The notes under the pieces are model-generated. The model was not told the DNA's origin and did no database searches. It saw nothing but the letters and a program-made list of their open reading frames with translations. Positions 17,346-26,368 of a stretch of 64,000 bases of DNA are shown here, piece after piece. Each line of letters starts with the position of its first letter. Positions within the stretch are counted from its first letter, which is position 1. Origin of the DNA: Bacteroides fragilis (GTDB taxonomy: Bacteria; Bacteroidota; Bacteroidia; Bacteroidales; DTGW01); assembly GCA_945889005.1 (NCBI GenBank), contig CAMDBI010000002.1:1-64000 (forward strand). The letters are read 5' to 3'. The translations under genes were made by a program, and so were the position numbers.

Positions 17346-18140
17346 TTACACCGCTACATCGCCTTTAATATGCGGATGCGGATCGTAACCGACGAGTTCA
17401 AAATCTTCGATCTTGAAACCAAAAATATCGGTAACGGCCGGATTGATTTTCATTGTTGGCAAAGCACGTAAATCGCGACTAATCTGCAAGTTGACTTGTT
17501 CAATGTGGTTGCTGTAAATATGTGCATCGCCAAGCGTGTGAACAAATTCACCGGGTTTCAAACCGCATACTTGAGCTACCATCATAGTTAACAACGCATA
17601 CGACGCAATGTTGAAAGGCACACCCAAAAAAATATCGGCACTTCGCTGATACAGTTGACACGAAAGCTTCCTATCTGCCACATAAAACTGAAACAATGCA
17701 TGACAAGGCGGAAGTGCCATTTTTTCAATTTCTCCAACATTCCATGCACTTACCATTAGCCGGCGCGAATCGGGATTTTTCTTAATCGTATTAATCAATT
17801 CAGTTATTTGGTCGATATGTCGCCCATCGGCAGTAGGCCACGAACGCCATTGATGCCCATATACCGGCCCCAGATTGCCATCCTTATCGGCCCATTCGTT
17901 CCAGATACCCACTTTGTTGTCGGTCAAATATTTTATATTGGTATCGCCCATCAAGAACCACAACAATTCGTGAATAATTGAACGAGTATGCAGCTTTTTA
18001 GTTGTTAACAGCGGAAAACCTTTCTGCAAATCGAAGCGCATTTGATAGCCAAAAACACTAATAGTTCCGGTTCCTGTTCGGTCGCTTTTCTGAGTACCAT
18101 TGTCGAGTACATGTTGTAAAAGATCGAGATATTGTTTCAT
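17346..18140 (-). CDS. thyA: Thymidylate synthase
   Basis: 264 residues as usual. Catalytic Cys146 in [20 protein letters not shown] and the folate-binding [12 protein letters not shown]-like [12 protein letters not shown] are present. Makes dTMP and dihydrofolate. First gene of the reverse-strand group; a TAACTTTG promoter box lies about 73 bases upstream. The pairing with folA is functional; lipA and lipB sit between. Confidence 0.97.
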   Translation of the reverse strand: MKQYLDLLQHVLDNGTQKSDRTGTGTISVFGYQMRFDLQKGFPLLTTKKLHTRSIIHELLWFLMGDTNIKYLTDNKVGIWNEWADKDGNLGPVYGHQWRSWPTADGRHIDQITELINTIKKNPDSRRLMVSAWNVGEIEKMALPPCHALFQFYVADRKLSCQLYQRSADIFLGVPFNIASYALLTMMVAQVCGLKPGEFVHTLGDAHIYSNHIEQVNLQISRDLRALPTMKINPAVTDIFGFKIEDFELVGYDPHPHIKGDVAV

Positions 18141-18213
18141 TTTCGATTTTTATTACTGTTTACAATGTTTTTTTGTCTTTATTCTATTGTCAAAAAACTA
18201 TTGTCTCATTTAG

Positions 18214-18221
18214 CAAAGTTA
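18214..18221 (-). promoter_or_regulatory. -7 box (TAACTTTG) for thyA
   Basis: TAnnTTTG match on the reverse strand, about 73 bases before the thyA ATG, with TTGG about 19 bases further upstream as a possible -33 element. Confidence 0.5.
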
Positions 18222-18346
18222 GGTGAAGCAACGACAAAGCCAAGCAATTGTTAATAAAATGCAAACTTGTTGAAAAATAATAGGTTTGTAAAGGCAAAAA
18301 AACCAAACGAATTTATATTTTTACGCAAAATCAATTTATTTACCTG

Positions 18347-19201
18347 ATGAATAGGTTAATTCTACCATTAATATACTTTTGCCTACTCTTTCTAAAGGCT
18401 CAAAGTCAAACCATCGACTTTAAAGCCGATACCACAAAGGGGTGTGGTGTATTGGATGTAACTTTTACAAATACATCGACATCTTTAGTAGGCAACGAGA
18501 ATTGGGCCTGGACTTTTGGCTACAAAGAGCAAAGTTCTAAAGAAAAAAATCCTAAAACCGTCAAATACGACACAGCAGGAGTTTTTACAGTTACTCTTAC
18601 AGCTAGAGATACCGACTTACAATTACTTGGCACAAAATCAATTCAAATAAAAGTGCGACCCAAACTCAATGCCTATTTTAAATATCGTGACACTATAAGC
18701 GACAGAAAATTTATTTTCAAATCGGTACAAGGTTCCGACTCTGCAGGTATTAAATATAAATATAGGTGGGACATTAAAACAAAAAACAACTTAAATATTT
18801 CTGCGCTCAGAGATACCATTCCAATTATTTTAAAAACATTTGATAACGAAGGTATTTACATAGTTAGATTGAAAATTTCGGACAATCTCGGATGTGCCGA
18901 TTCGGTAAGTCAAACAGTAAGTGTAGTTGACGGCTTAAAAGCCCCAAATGTATTTACGCCAAATAACGACGGCATTAACGACTTTTTCTCTATAGTAACC
19001 AAAAGCAATTCTGTTTATGCTTTTCACGTATTTAACAGAAATGGACAAATGGTTTTCAAGTCAGAAGCACCTACCATTATTTGGGATGGCACCAATTTCA
19101 CGGGAGACCCTTTGGATAGTGGAACTTATTTCTTTACAGTAGAAACAACTAAAGGCGAATTGCCAAGCAAACTATCGGGATTTATTATTTTAACGAAATA
19201 A
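18347..19201 (+). CDS. Secreted PKD-domain protein with T9SS type B sorting domain
   Basis: 284 residues. N-terminal signal peptide (LILPLIYFCLLFLKAQS), a PKD-like domain at about 25-110 (CGVLDVTFTNTST, WAWTFGYKEQSS, YDTAGVFTVTLTA), a second similar domain to about 195, and a C-terminal CHU_C/type B sorting domain starting APNVFTPNNDGINDFF and ending in GTYFFTVETTKG, LSGFIILTK. Exported by Sec, then carried across the outer membrane by the type IX system whose translocon SprA is encoded at the far end of this window. Role on the cell surface unknown. Confidence 0.9.
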   Translation: MNRLILPLIYFCLLFLKAQSQTIDFKADTTKGCGVLDVTFTNTSTSLVGNENWAWTFGYKEQSSKEKNPKTVKYDTAGVFTVTLTARDTDLQLLGTKSIQIKVRPKLNAYFKYRDTISDRKFIFKSVQGSDSAGIKYKYRWDIKTKNNLNISALRDTIPIILKTFDNEGIYIVRLKISDNLGCADSVSQTVSVVDGLKAPNVFTPNNDGINDFFSIVTKSNSVYAFHVFNRNGQMVFKSEAPTIIWDGTNFTGDPLDSGTYFFTVETTKGELPSKLSGFIILTK

Positions 19202-19205
19202 AAAA

Positions 19206-19475
19206 CTATCTTCTTGAAGCTCGAACCTGATAGCTGGTTATAGGTTTCACACGATTGTCGGCAAACAAACCTGGCTGATCCCACAAAGTAGGATAATCGT
19301 CGTCAAATTTTTTCAACACAGCAGAAATTATAGCCTCTCTAAAAAAACGCGACTTGTTACTTACGCGGTATTTTTTACAGTACTTTGAAATGGCTTGCAT
19401 TTCCAAGTTATTGAATGACAATGTTTGTTTATTAACCCTCTTGAGATTAATATCTTTTACTGCTTTTTTCTTCAC
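19206..19475 (-). CDS. Small basic protein, ribbon-helix-helix-like
   Basis: 89 residues, strongly basic N-terminus (MKKKAVKDINLKRVNK) followed by LSFNNLEMQAISKYCKKYRV and SNKSRFFREAIISAVLKKF, the beta strand-helix-helix layout of RHH DNA-binding proteins, then a Trp/Pro-containing tail. No toxin partner beside it. Ends four bases from the convergent PKD gene. Likely a DNA-binding regulator; this is inference from pattern only. Confidence 0.65.
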   Translation of the reverse strand: MKKKAVKDINLKRVNKQTLSFNNLEMQAISKYCKKYRVSNKSRFFREAIISAVLKKFDDDYPTLWDQPGLFADNRVKPITSYQVRASRR

Positions 19476-19602
19476 AGATTATTTTTTTCTTGCGTAAAAA
19501 TACCCATTCAGCAATTACTTTCACCAAAGGCTTCTAACAAGATACTAACCAAACGATGTTAATAACTTTGAACACATCGCAAAAAACAAGTTCACAGACA
19601 AA

Positions 19603-20637
19603 TTAAATACTTATTTCGCCACGAATAGAAAGGCTTAAGAAATGTTTCAGTTCTTCTACTCTAGTACATTTACCAAGCAACACCATAAGTTTGGTAATAG
19701 CAGCTTCTGTAGTAGAATCGTAGGCACTTATGACTCCTATTTTTTCGAGTTGAATACTGGTTTCGTACTTACCCATATCGACATGTCCCGAATCGCATTG
19801 AGTAACGTTAAGCACTATTAACCCTTTGTCAATAGCTATTTTTAAAGAATTAATGAACCAGGGCAAACTACAAGCATTACCGGCACCATAAGTCTCGAGT
19901 ACAATGGCTTTTAAGCCTTCAATATTTATAATAGCATTCACCACTTGAGGTTGAATACCCGGAAATACTTTCAAAATAGCAACGTTTGAATCGATCGAAT
20001 AATTGACATAAAAGGGACGTGCCGCCGCTTCGGGATAACGGATAAACCGTGAGTTAAATACAATATTCACACCGGTTTCTGCCAAGGGCGGATAATTGGG
20101 CGATTGAAAAGCATTAAAATATTGTGCTTTGTTTTTTTTGGCTCTATTGCCTCTAAAAAGTCTGTTTTCGAAGTAAACGCACACCTCCGGAACAACCGGA
20201 CCATAAGCGGTTCTCGAGGCAGCTATTTCGATGGCTGTAACGAGATTTTCTTTTCCATCGGTTCGCAAAGAACCTATTGGCAATTGTGCACCAGTAAAAA
20301 TTACAGGTTTGCTCAAGTTTTCTAACATAAAACTAATAGCAGATGCAGTATACGCCATGGTATCGGTTCCATGCAAAACAACAAAGCCATCGTAATCGTT
20401 GTATTTATCCTCGATAAGTCTGGCTATGCGCTGCCAAGTTTCGGGAGTTACATTTGCAGAATCGACGGCTGGAGAAAAAGCTTCGGTGTCGAGTTTAAAA
20501 CCAAAACGCTTTAATTCAGGCACTTCTTTTTCGATATGCGAAAAATCAAATGGAACCAACGAGGAATTTTCTGGATTATAGACCATCCCAATAGTTCCTC
20601 CGGTATAGATAATCAATATACTTGTTTCGCGGTTCAT
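19603..20637 (-). CDS. ansA: Type I L-asparaginase
   Basis: 344 residues. TGGTIGM near residues 12-18 with the first catalytic Thr, and HGTDTMAYTA with the second catalytic Thr-Asp pair; no signal peptide, so cytosolic type I. Hydrolyses asparagine to aspartate. It starts ten bases after the TatD gene ends on the same strand, so the two are probably cotranscribed. Confidence 0.95.
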   Translation of the reverse strand: MNRETSILIIYTGGTIGMVYNPENSSLVPFDFSHIEKEVPELKRFGFKLDTEAFSPAVDSANVTPETWQRIARLIEDKYNDYDGFVVLHGTDTMAYTASAISFMLENLSKPVIFTGAQLPIGSLRTDGKENLVTAIEIAASRTAYGPVVPEVCVYFENRLFRGNRAKKNKAQYFNAFQSPNYPPLAETGVNIVFNSRFIRYPEAAARPFYVNYSIDSNVAILKVFPGIQPQVVNAIINIEGLKAIVLETYGAGNACSLPWFINSLKIAIDKGLIVLNVTQCDSGHVDMGKYETSIQLEKIGVISAYDSTTEAAITKLMVLLGKCTRVEELKHFLSLSIRGEISI

Positions 20638-20646
20638 ATAGATAGT

Positions 20647-21423
20647 TTAATCTTTCATCAAATTTAATTTAAACAAATCTATGGCGTTTTTCGATGTTTT
20701 ATTAACAACATAGTTTTTGTCAACTTCATAAATTTCAGAAAGCTTCTCAACCACCTGAACTATATAAGCCGGCTCGTTTCTTTGACCTCGAAAAGGCGAA
20801 GGAGCCAAATACGGAGCATCGGTTTCTAACACGATATCGTTTAAAGTTACGCTTTTTAAGGTTTCGGCCAAACCCGAATTTTTGAAAGTAACCACTCCGC
20901 CTATACCTAGCTTAAATCCATAATCGACAAGTCGTTTGGCTTGCTCTGCATTTCCCGAAAAGCAATGAAAAACACCTTTCAATCCTTTCTCTTTATATTT
21001 TGATACTACATTAAAAGCTTCGTCAAAAGATTGACGGGTGTGAACAACGATAGGCAAGTCGTATTTCAATGCCATTTTTATTTGTAAATCGAATGCAATA
21101 ATTTGCTCCTGTAAAAATGTTTTGTCCCAATGCAAATCAATACCAATTTCTCCAATAGCTGTATATTCGCGAATCTCTAACGCTCGTTCGACCAATTCGA
21201 TTTCTGAAATAAAGTTTTCATCAATTGATGTAGGATGCACTCCAATACAAGGAAAACATACATTTGGAAATTGATCGCTAAGTGTAAGTAAAGCATCGAT
21301 GGTTTTGCTATCGACATTGGGCATTACAAAAGCTTTCACTCCAATGCTTTGAGCGCTTTTTACAATATAATGTCGGTCATTATCAAACTCTTCTAAAAAT
21401 AGGTGAGCATGTGTATCAATCAT
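20647..21423 (-). CDS. tatD: TatD-family metal-dependent deoxyribonuclease
   Basis: 258 residues, amidohydrolase fold. MIDTHAHL metal ligands at the N-terminus, AIGEIGIDLHWD, VVHTRQSFDEA, GVFHCFSGN and LETDAPYLAPSPFRG are all in order. Likely 3'-5' DNA exonuclease/quality-control hydrolase. First of a two-gene unit with ansA. The 208 bases upstream, to dprA, are AT-rich and show no feature I can name. Confidence 0.94.
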   Translation of the reverse strand: MIDTHAHLFLEEFDNDRHYIVKSAQSIGVKAFVMPNVDSKTIDALLTLSDQFPNVCFPCIGVHPTSIDENFISEIELVERALEIREYTAIGEIGIDLHWDKTFLQEQIIAFDLQIKMALKYDLPIVVHTRQSFDEAFNVVSKYKEKGLKGVFHCFSGNAEQAKRLVDYGFKLGIGGVVTFKNSGLAETLKSVTLNDIVLETDAPYLAPSPFRGQRNEPAYIVQVVEKLSEIYEVDKNYVVNKTSKNAIDLFKLNLMKD

Positions 21424-21631
21424 AGTATAAATTGTAAGGACACAAATTTAGCTTTTTAATAAATTCATTTTTCAATTTGCTTCAACTACTTTTTTAACAA
21501 AAACTTTTAAAATAGTCACCAATAAAACAAATATTTTTTTACCATCTACTAATATTAAAATGCTCAAAACTAAAAAACTACATTAATTGCAGACAGATTT
21601 GAATAAGAAGAAGAGGTTTTTGAAAAACAAT

Positions 21632-22738
21632 TCACAAAAGTCTGTACACCTTCCCTGGCAAACTTTTCACAATATCAGAAAACTCGAGATTGAGTAAAAG
21701 AGGTGACACTTTGCTAACTGGCAACAGGGCGCGACTACAAATTATATCTATTGCCAATTCGTTTTCAGCTTTAAGCACATCGACAATTTTTTGCTCCTCT
21801 TCCGAAATATTTAGAAACAGTTGCTTCTGAACAGGTGTTTTATTGGTTTTAGGCTCCCAATGCATCAAAAATTCGATATCGTCGGCACACTCGACCATCG
21901 ATGCCTTATTGGTTTTGATAAGTTTATTACACCCTTTCGATGCCAAGTCATTTGTTCTTCCGGGTATTGCAAGTAATTCGCGATTATAACTTAGCGCCAA
22001 TTCAGCCGTTATAAGCGCTCCACCTTTATCGCTCGACTCTACAACCAATGTAGCATCGCACATACCGGCAACAATTCTGTTTCGCCTAACAAAAAAAGCC
22101 CTTTCGGGACTCTCCGAACTTGTAAACTCGGTTAACAAAGCCCCTTGTTCAACAATATTTTTCGCATAATTGGTATGTGAAGGCGGGTATATGGTATGCA
22201 AACCATGTGCCAATGCGGCTATAGTAGGCAAATTTGACTTTAACGAAGCTCTATGTGCAGCAATATCAACACCATAAGCCAAGCCACTAACAATAGTAAC
22301 CGAATAACGTTGCGATAAGTCCGACACTATTTTTTCAATTACTTCTTTCCCATAATTTGTAGCATTTCGAGTACCAACAATGGCAAGCATTTTGGGTGCA
22401 TTAAAATCGGTTTTGCCTTTACTATACAACAAAACAGGACAATCGTCACAAGATTTAAGTCGTTGAGGGTAATTTGAATCGAGGTAAAAATGGGTCTCAA
22501 TATTATATTTCTCGATAAAAGCCAATTCCTTCTCAACTATAGGAAACACTTTTTGATTGGCAATCTCATCGGCAAGAACATCGCCAATACCAGGTATTTT
22601 GAGTAATGCTTGCTTTTTCTCTTTAAAAATTGCTTCGACGCTTCCAGTATAAGCAATTAACTTTTTGGCAATCACAGAACCAACCCCGGCCAATTGTGTT
22701 ACGGCTATCTGATAGGCAAGTTGCGGGTATTGTGTCAT
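21632..22738 (-). CDS. dprA: DNA-processing protein DprA
   Basis: 368 residues. Extended Rossmann core: LAIVGTRNATNYGKE, TIVSGLAYGVDIAAHRASL, TIAALAHGLHTIYPP and FPVRNR-type FFVRRNRIVAGM. A helix-hairpin-helix (ALLKIPGIGDVLADEI) precedes the core and a winged-helix DprA tail follows. Loads RecA on incoming single-stranded DNA in transformation. Overlaps the stop of the upstream small membrane-protein gene by four bases. Confidence 0.95.
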   Translation of the reverse strand: MTQYPQLAYQIAVTQLAGVGSVIAKKLIAYTGSVEAIFKEKKQALLKIPGIGDVLADEIANQKVFPIVEKELAFIEKYNIETHFYLDSNYPQRLKSCDDCPVLLYSKGKTDFNAPKMLAIVGTRNATNYGKEVIEKIVSDLSQRYSVTIVSGLAYGVDIAAHRASLKSNLPTIAALAHGLHTIYPPSHTNYAKNIVEQGALLTEFTSSESPERAFFVRRNRIVAGMCDATLVVESSDKGGALITAELALSYNRELLAIPGRTNDLASKGCNKLIKTNKASMVECADDIEFLMHWEPKTNKTPVQKQLFLNISEEEQKIVDVLKAENELAIDIICSRALLPVSKVSPLLLNLEFSDIVKSLPGKVYRLL

Positions 22739-23214
22739 TTTAAAGAGTTTAATGCTTCAACAAGTTTAATTTTATCGTCCTTATTGAGTGCCGAAATAGA
22801 TATTGATGGATATTTTGCAATTTTTCCCCCAACTTTTTGATAAATTACTATTCCTTCTTTTAAACCTAACATTTGATTTTGAAGTTCATACTTCTTAAAA
22901 GTTTCCTTTTTTATTTCTATTTGTTTGTGTTGAGAATTAAAAGAAAATGGTTTTAATGAATAGTATCTAAAAACGAGGCTATCGCCCTGATTGTTAAAAT
23001 AAAAATATCCATAATCTCTTATATATGAAAGCACTACCAAAACCACATATACAATACAAAGTAAGATAATAATGTGATAGCGACTCACTCCAAAAATTGG
23101 ATAAATCCAAATATTTGAGAATAATAAAATTGCAATAAAAAGTATTAAAATAATGGGCTGCATCAACAGCATTTTTCTATTCTTAATTACTCTTGTTTTA
23201 TTGTCGATAATCAT
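22735..23214 (-). CDS. Small membrane protein, unknown
   Basis: 159 residues. Two adjacent hydrophobic helices (residues about 17-35 and 45-62), short connecting turn, then a soluble C-terminal half with beta character (GDSLVFRYYSLKPF, GIVIYQKVGGKIAKYPSISI) that looks like a PH-like membrane-associated domain. Overlaps dprA by four bases and so is translated with it. No family name assigned. Confidence 0.75.
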   Translation of the reverse strand: MIIDNKTRVIKNRKMLLMQPIILILFIAILLFSNIWIYPIFGVSRYHIIILLCIVYVVLVVLSYIRDYGYFYFNNQGDSLVFRYYSLKPFSFNSQHKQIEIKKETFKKYELQNQMLGLKEGIVIYQKVGGKIAKYPSISISALNKDDKIKLVEALNSLK

Positions 23215-23295
23215 AATAATCTTAATAATTTTGGTGAAAGTTATAATAAAAAGCGCAAATTAGTATTGGTCGCATAAAAATTTGATCACAAAATC

Positions 23296-24063
23296 ATGCA
23301 AAAATCTAAATATAAGATACATAAATCTATCATTTTTTTTGCTATTGCAATAAACATTGCTATTGCTATATGCTTTTTAATCTATTGCCTTACATACAAT
23401 TCTGAAGCGAAAACGACTTTAAACAATAGCAATATTGACACCTATATTACTACAGATAGCATAGAGCATCGAAGTAATGTATCAATTTCAAAAGAATTAA
23501 AATCTATACAGAAAATCGAAAAAAAACTTTCACAAAAAAAAGTTGAGTTAAAAATAAGTACAGTAACAGATTCAAATAAAATTGAAAAAAACACAAATTT
23601 ACAAACAACCAACACTACAAATTCAACAATCGTTGAATCTCAAAAAGCTCCAGTTGAACAAAAAAATCTTGAGGAAAAAGCCATTACAAGGAACAAGAAA
23701 CAAGCACTCGGCAATTATAATGAAAATTCAATAGATGTAAGCGACAACGACCCGGGCAAAAGACTTTTCTTTGCTTTACAATTGGCAACAAAAGGCGATA
23801 CATTAGAAGCCCGAAAAATAATTGCCGAAATAACCGATAAAAACAAAAAATTCATGGAAGCGTGGAATGAAATGGCTCGATTTGCCTTGCTTCAAAACGA
23901 CAAAAAAACGGCCACAAAAGCCCTAAAACGACTTCTTTCTATGGCATATACAAAAAAACTCAAAAAAAACATTGAAAAATCTATCGAATTAACCGCAAAC
24001 AACAATTTTAATGAGGCCATATTAATAATAGAATCACTTAAAACCGAAAAACAATTTAAGTAA
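23296..24063 (+). CDS. Membrane-anchored protein with C-terminal TPR-like region
   Basis: 255 residues. One N-terminal membrane helix (IIFFAIAINIAIAICFLIYC), a low-complexity linker rich in Thr, Asn, Ser and Lys (about 40-140), then a helical-repeat region (LFFALQLATKGDTLEARKII, AWNEMARFALLQNDKKTATK) suggesting one or two TPR-like hairpins. Anchored in the inner membrane facing the periplasm, or the reverse. Monocistronic, divergent from the dprA pair. Function unknown. Confidence 0.75.
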   Translation: MQKSKYKIHKSIIFFAIAINIAIAICFLIYCLTYNSEAKTTLNNSNIDTYITTDSIEHRSNVSISKELKSIQKIEKKLSQKKVELKISTVTDSNKIEKNTNLQTTNTTNSTIVESQKAPVEQKNLEEKAITRNKKQALGNYNENSIDVSDNDPGKRLFFALQLATKGDTLEARKIIAEITDKNKKFMEAWNEMARFALLQNDKKTATKALKRLLSMAYTKKLKKNIEKSIELTANNNFNEAILIIESLKTEKQFK

Positions 24064-24112
24064 ATCAGTGTTTTTTTAACTAGAGTACCTAGATCGTTTT
24101 CGGGAAACCGAT

Positions 24113-24120
24113 TAAATTTG
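24113..24120 (+). promoter_or_regulatory. -7 box (TAAATTTG) before miaB
   Basis: TAnnTTTG match 20 bases upstream of the miaB ATG. Confidence 0.5.
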
Positions 24121-24140
24121 CACCCAATCTTTCAAAAAAC

Positions 24141-25529
24141 ATGAATTCTTCAATCCTAAGCATTTCGGCCGATTTAAAAAAATTAAGTCCCATTCGACAA
24201 GGCAATTCGCCCAAGCTATATATTGAAACATACGGTTGCCAGATGAATGTAAGCGACAGCGAAGTTGTAGCATCCATTATGAAAGCCGAAGGCTATGTAA
24301 TGACCGATGAGCTTAACGAAGCCGATGTTGTACTAATAAACACATGCTCTATTCGCGAAAATGCTGAGACACGTGTTTGGGGACGACTCGATTTGTTCCG
24401 CACACAAAAGAAAAAACGCCCCGATTTGATTATTGGTGTAATAGGCTGCATGGCCGAACGTTTGAAAGAGACATTGCTCGAAGAAGAAAAAAGCGTCGAC
24501 ATTGTTGTAGGTCCCGATGCATACCGAGACTTACCTCAATTGGTTTCAACTGCCGATTCGGGACAAAAGGCTGTAAATGTTATCCTTTCGCGCGAGGAAA
24601 CCTATGCCGACATTAGTCCAGTTCGTTTAGACAAAAATAAAATATCCGCTTTTGTCTCAATTATGCGAGGCTGCAACAACTTTTGCACATACTGTGTAGT
24701 GCCTTATACCAGAGGGCGCGAACGCAGCCGCGATGCATATACCATTGTTCGCGAAGTGAAAGAAATCATAGATATGGGCTACAAAGAGGTAACTTTGCTG
24801 GGTCAAAATGTAGATTCGTATCGTTGGAAAGCAAACAATGGCGAGGAAATAGATTTCTCGGAACTATTAGAAATGGTCGCTTTGGTCGATCCCAAACTAA
24901 GAGTCAGATTTTCCACTTCGCATCCTAAAGATATGTCGGATAGAGTGTTGCACACTATGGCAAAACACAACAATATTTGCAAAAGCATCCACCTGCCCTT
25001 TCAGTCGGGTAGCTCTGCAGTACTCGCAAATATGAAACGAGGCTATACCCGCGAAGAATATATAGACCGAATAGAAGCTGTGAGGCGTATTTTGCCCGAA
25101 TGTGCCATATCGACCGATATTATTGCAGGCTTTTGTAGCGAAACAGATGCTGACCACCAACAAACACTCTCGCTCATGAGGTGGCTCAATCTCGAATATG
25201 CATTTATGTTCAAGTATTCTGAACGACCAGGTACCTTCGCATCGAAAAACCTAAAAGACGACGTTTCGGAAGAAGTAAAGTCGGCACGTTTAACTGAAAT
25301 CATTGATCTACAAACAGAACTTTCGCTCGAAAGTAAAAAAATTGACAAAGGAAGAATTTTTGAAGTACTTGCCGAAGGTACTTCCAAAAAGAATAAAGAC
25401 GAACTTTACGGACGCACCACTCAAAACAAAGTGGTAGTTTTCCCAAAAATGAATTACAAACCCGGCGACTATGTTAATGTAGAGATTACCAGCTACACAT
25501 CGGGAACACTTATAGGCAAAATTTCTTAG
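24141..25529 (+). CDS. miaB: tRNA-2-methylthio-N6-dimethylallyladenosine synthase
   Basis: 462 residues, methylthiotransferase. N-terminal cluster Cys33, Cys69, Cys103 ([23 protein letters not shown]), radical SAM Cys178-x3-Cys182-x2-Cys185 (GCNNFCTYC), C-terminal TRAM domain. Modifies A37 of tRNAs reading U-starting codons. Own promoter box at 24113. Convergent with the next gene, one base apart. Confidence 0.96.
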   Translation: MNSSILSISADLKKLSPIRQGNSPKLYIETYGCQMNVSDSEVVASIMKAEGYVMTDELNEADVVLINTCSIRENAETRVWGRLDLFRTQKKKRPDLIIGVIGCMAERLKETLLEEEKSVDIVVGPDAYRDLPQLVSTADSGQKAVNVILSREETYADISPVRLDKNKISAFVSIMRGCNNFCTYCVVPYTRGRERSRDAYTIVREVKEIIDMGYKEVTLLGQNVDSYRWKANNGEEIDFSELLEMVALVDPKLRVRFSTSHPKDMSDRVLHTMAKHNNICKSIHLPFQSGSSAVLANMKRGYTREEYIDRIEAVRRILPECAISTDIIAGFCSETDADHQQTLSLMRWLNLEYAFMFKYSERPGTFASKNLKDDVSEEVKSARLTEIIDLQTELSLESKKIDKGRIFEVLAEGTSKKNKDELYGRTTQNKVVVFPKMNYKPGDYVNVEITSYTSGTLIGKIS

Positions 25530-25530
25530 A

Positions 25531-26226
25531 TTAAATTACAAAGCCTCGTTTTTCGGCTAATTGTACAATACTTTCCGCAATCTCATCTTCAGACAGGGTC
25601 ATGGTGTTAAAAACAATATCCGGACGGGTATAATCATTGTCTTTACCCTCGAAGAAATCGCGAAATTCCTTTCGCTTTTTATCAATTTCAAGTGCCTCTT
25701 TTCTAGCAGCTTCAATCGACAGATTATTGATTGCACTCATGCGTGTAGCACGCCAATCTAATGGTGCTTCGAGCGACACATGCAACGAGTATTCCATATC
25801 GCGCGTTATAGCAATTCCACCACGACCAACAATAACCGAATGGCCTTGTATAGCAATGTCTCGTATTACTTTTGCAATAGTAGTGCGTATTTTACGATCG
25901 CTCTTATAGTATTTTTGAGAAAAAGAGCTCATAATATCGTCCCATGTCGTTTTTTTGATATACCCAAAAACGTATTCTATTTGCTCGGGCTCCAATTGAA
26001 GCTGCTTGGCAGACTCTTCGAGTATTTCTTTACTGTACCATTTCCAATTGTGCTTTATACCTTTACGGTCGGCCCTTTCGGAAAGTAAAGCTGCAACTTT
26101 ATCGGCTATATACTTAGCCTGACAGCCATATTCGCGAGAAATCGTAATAACAGGTCCTTCAATTTTCTTTTCAATTTCGGAACCAGCGTATCGCTTTTTT
26201 AAATATGAAAGCAAATCACCTTGCAT
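25531..26226 (-). CDS. Cytidylate-kinase-like protein (Cytidylate_kin2)
   Basis: 231 residues. The N-terminus PVITISREYGCQAKYIADKVA takes the place of a P-loop, the mark of the cytidylate kinase-like family found widely in Bacteroidota beside the genuine Cmk; HSVIVGRGGIAITRD and the LID-like Arg-rich helix agree with a nucleotide kinase fold. Substrate uncertain. Start at MQGDLLSYLKKRY; a Met 21 codons upstream lies in AT-rich, poorly coding sequence. Confidence 0.82.
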   Translation of the reverse strand: MQGDLLSYLKKRYAGSEIEKKIEGPVITISREYGCQAKYIADKVAALLSERADRKGIKHNWKWYSKEILEESAKQLQLEPEQIEYVFGYIKKTTWDDIMSSFSQKYYKSDRKIRTTIAKVIRDIAIQGHSVIVGRGGIAITRDMEYSLHVSLEAPLDWRATRMSAINNLSIEAARKEALEIDKKRKEFRDFFEGKDNDYTRPDIVFNTMTLSEDEIAESIVQLAEKRGFVI

Positions 26227-26334
26227 AGCGTTAAGTTTTTGAGGATGTTTTGGAATATTAAATTTAATATGAAAAAATGAATAAAGCAAAAAGATTCTTT
26301 TTAATTATTCGTATTTTCGTATTCTTTTTTAAAA

Positions 26335-26342
26335 TATTTTTG
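26335..26342 (+). promoter_or_regulatory. -7 box (TATTTTTG) before aspS
   Basis: TAnnTTTG match 26 bases upstream of the aspS ATG. Confidence 0.45.
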
Positions 26343-26368
26343 AAATAAATTAAAATACACGTAAAATA

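Noticed and set aside
17340-18346. Riboswitch upstream of thyA or folA
   Set aside because: The leader of thyA is about 70 bases of AT-rich sequence and folA has no leader other than heptamers; no conserved aptamer elements seen.
21424-21631. Regulatory element in the dprA-tatD gap
   Set aside because: AT-rich, no clear hairpin or repeat that I could support.
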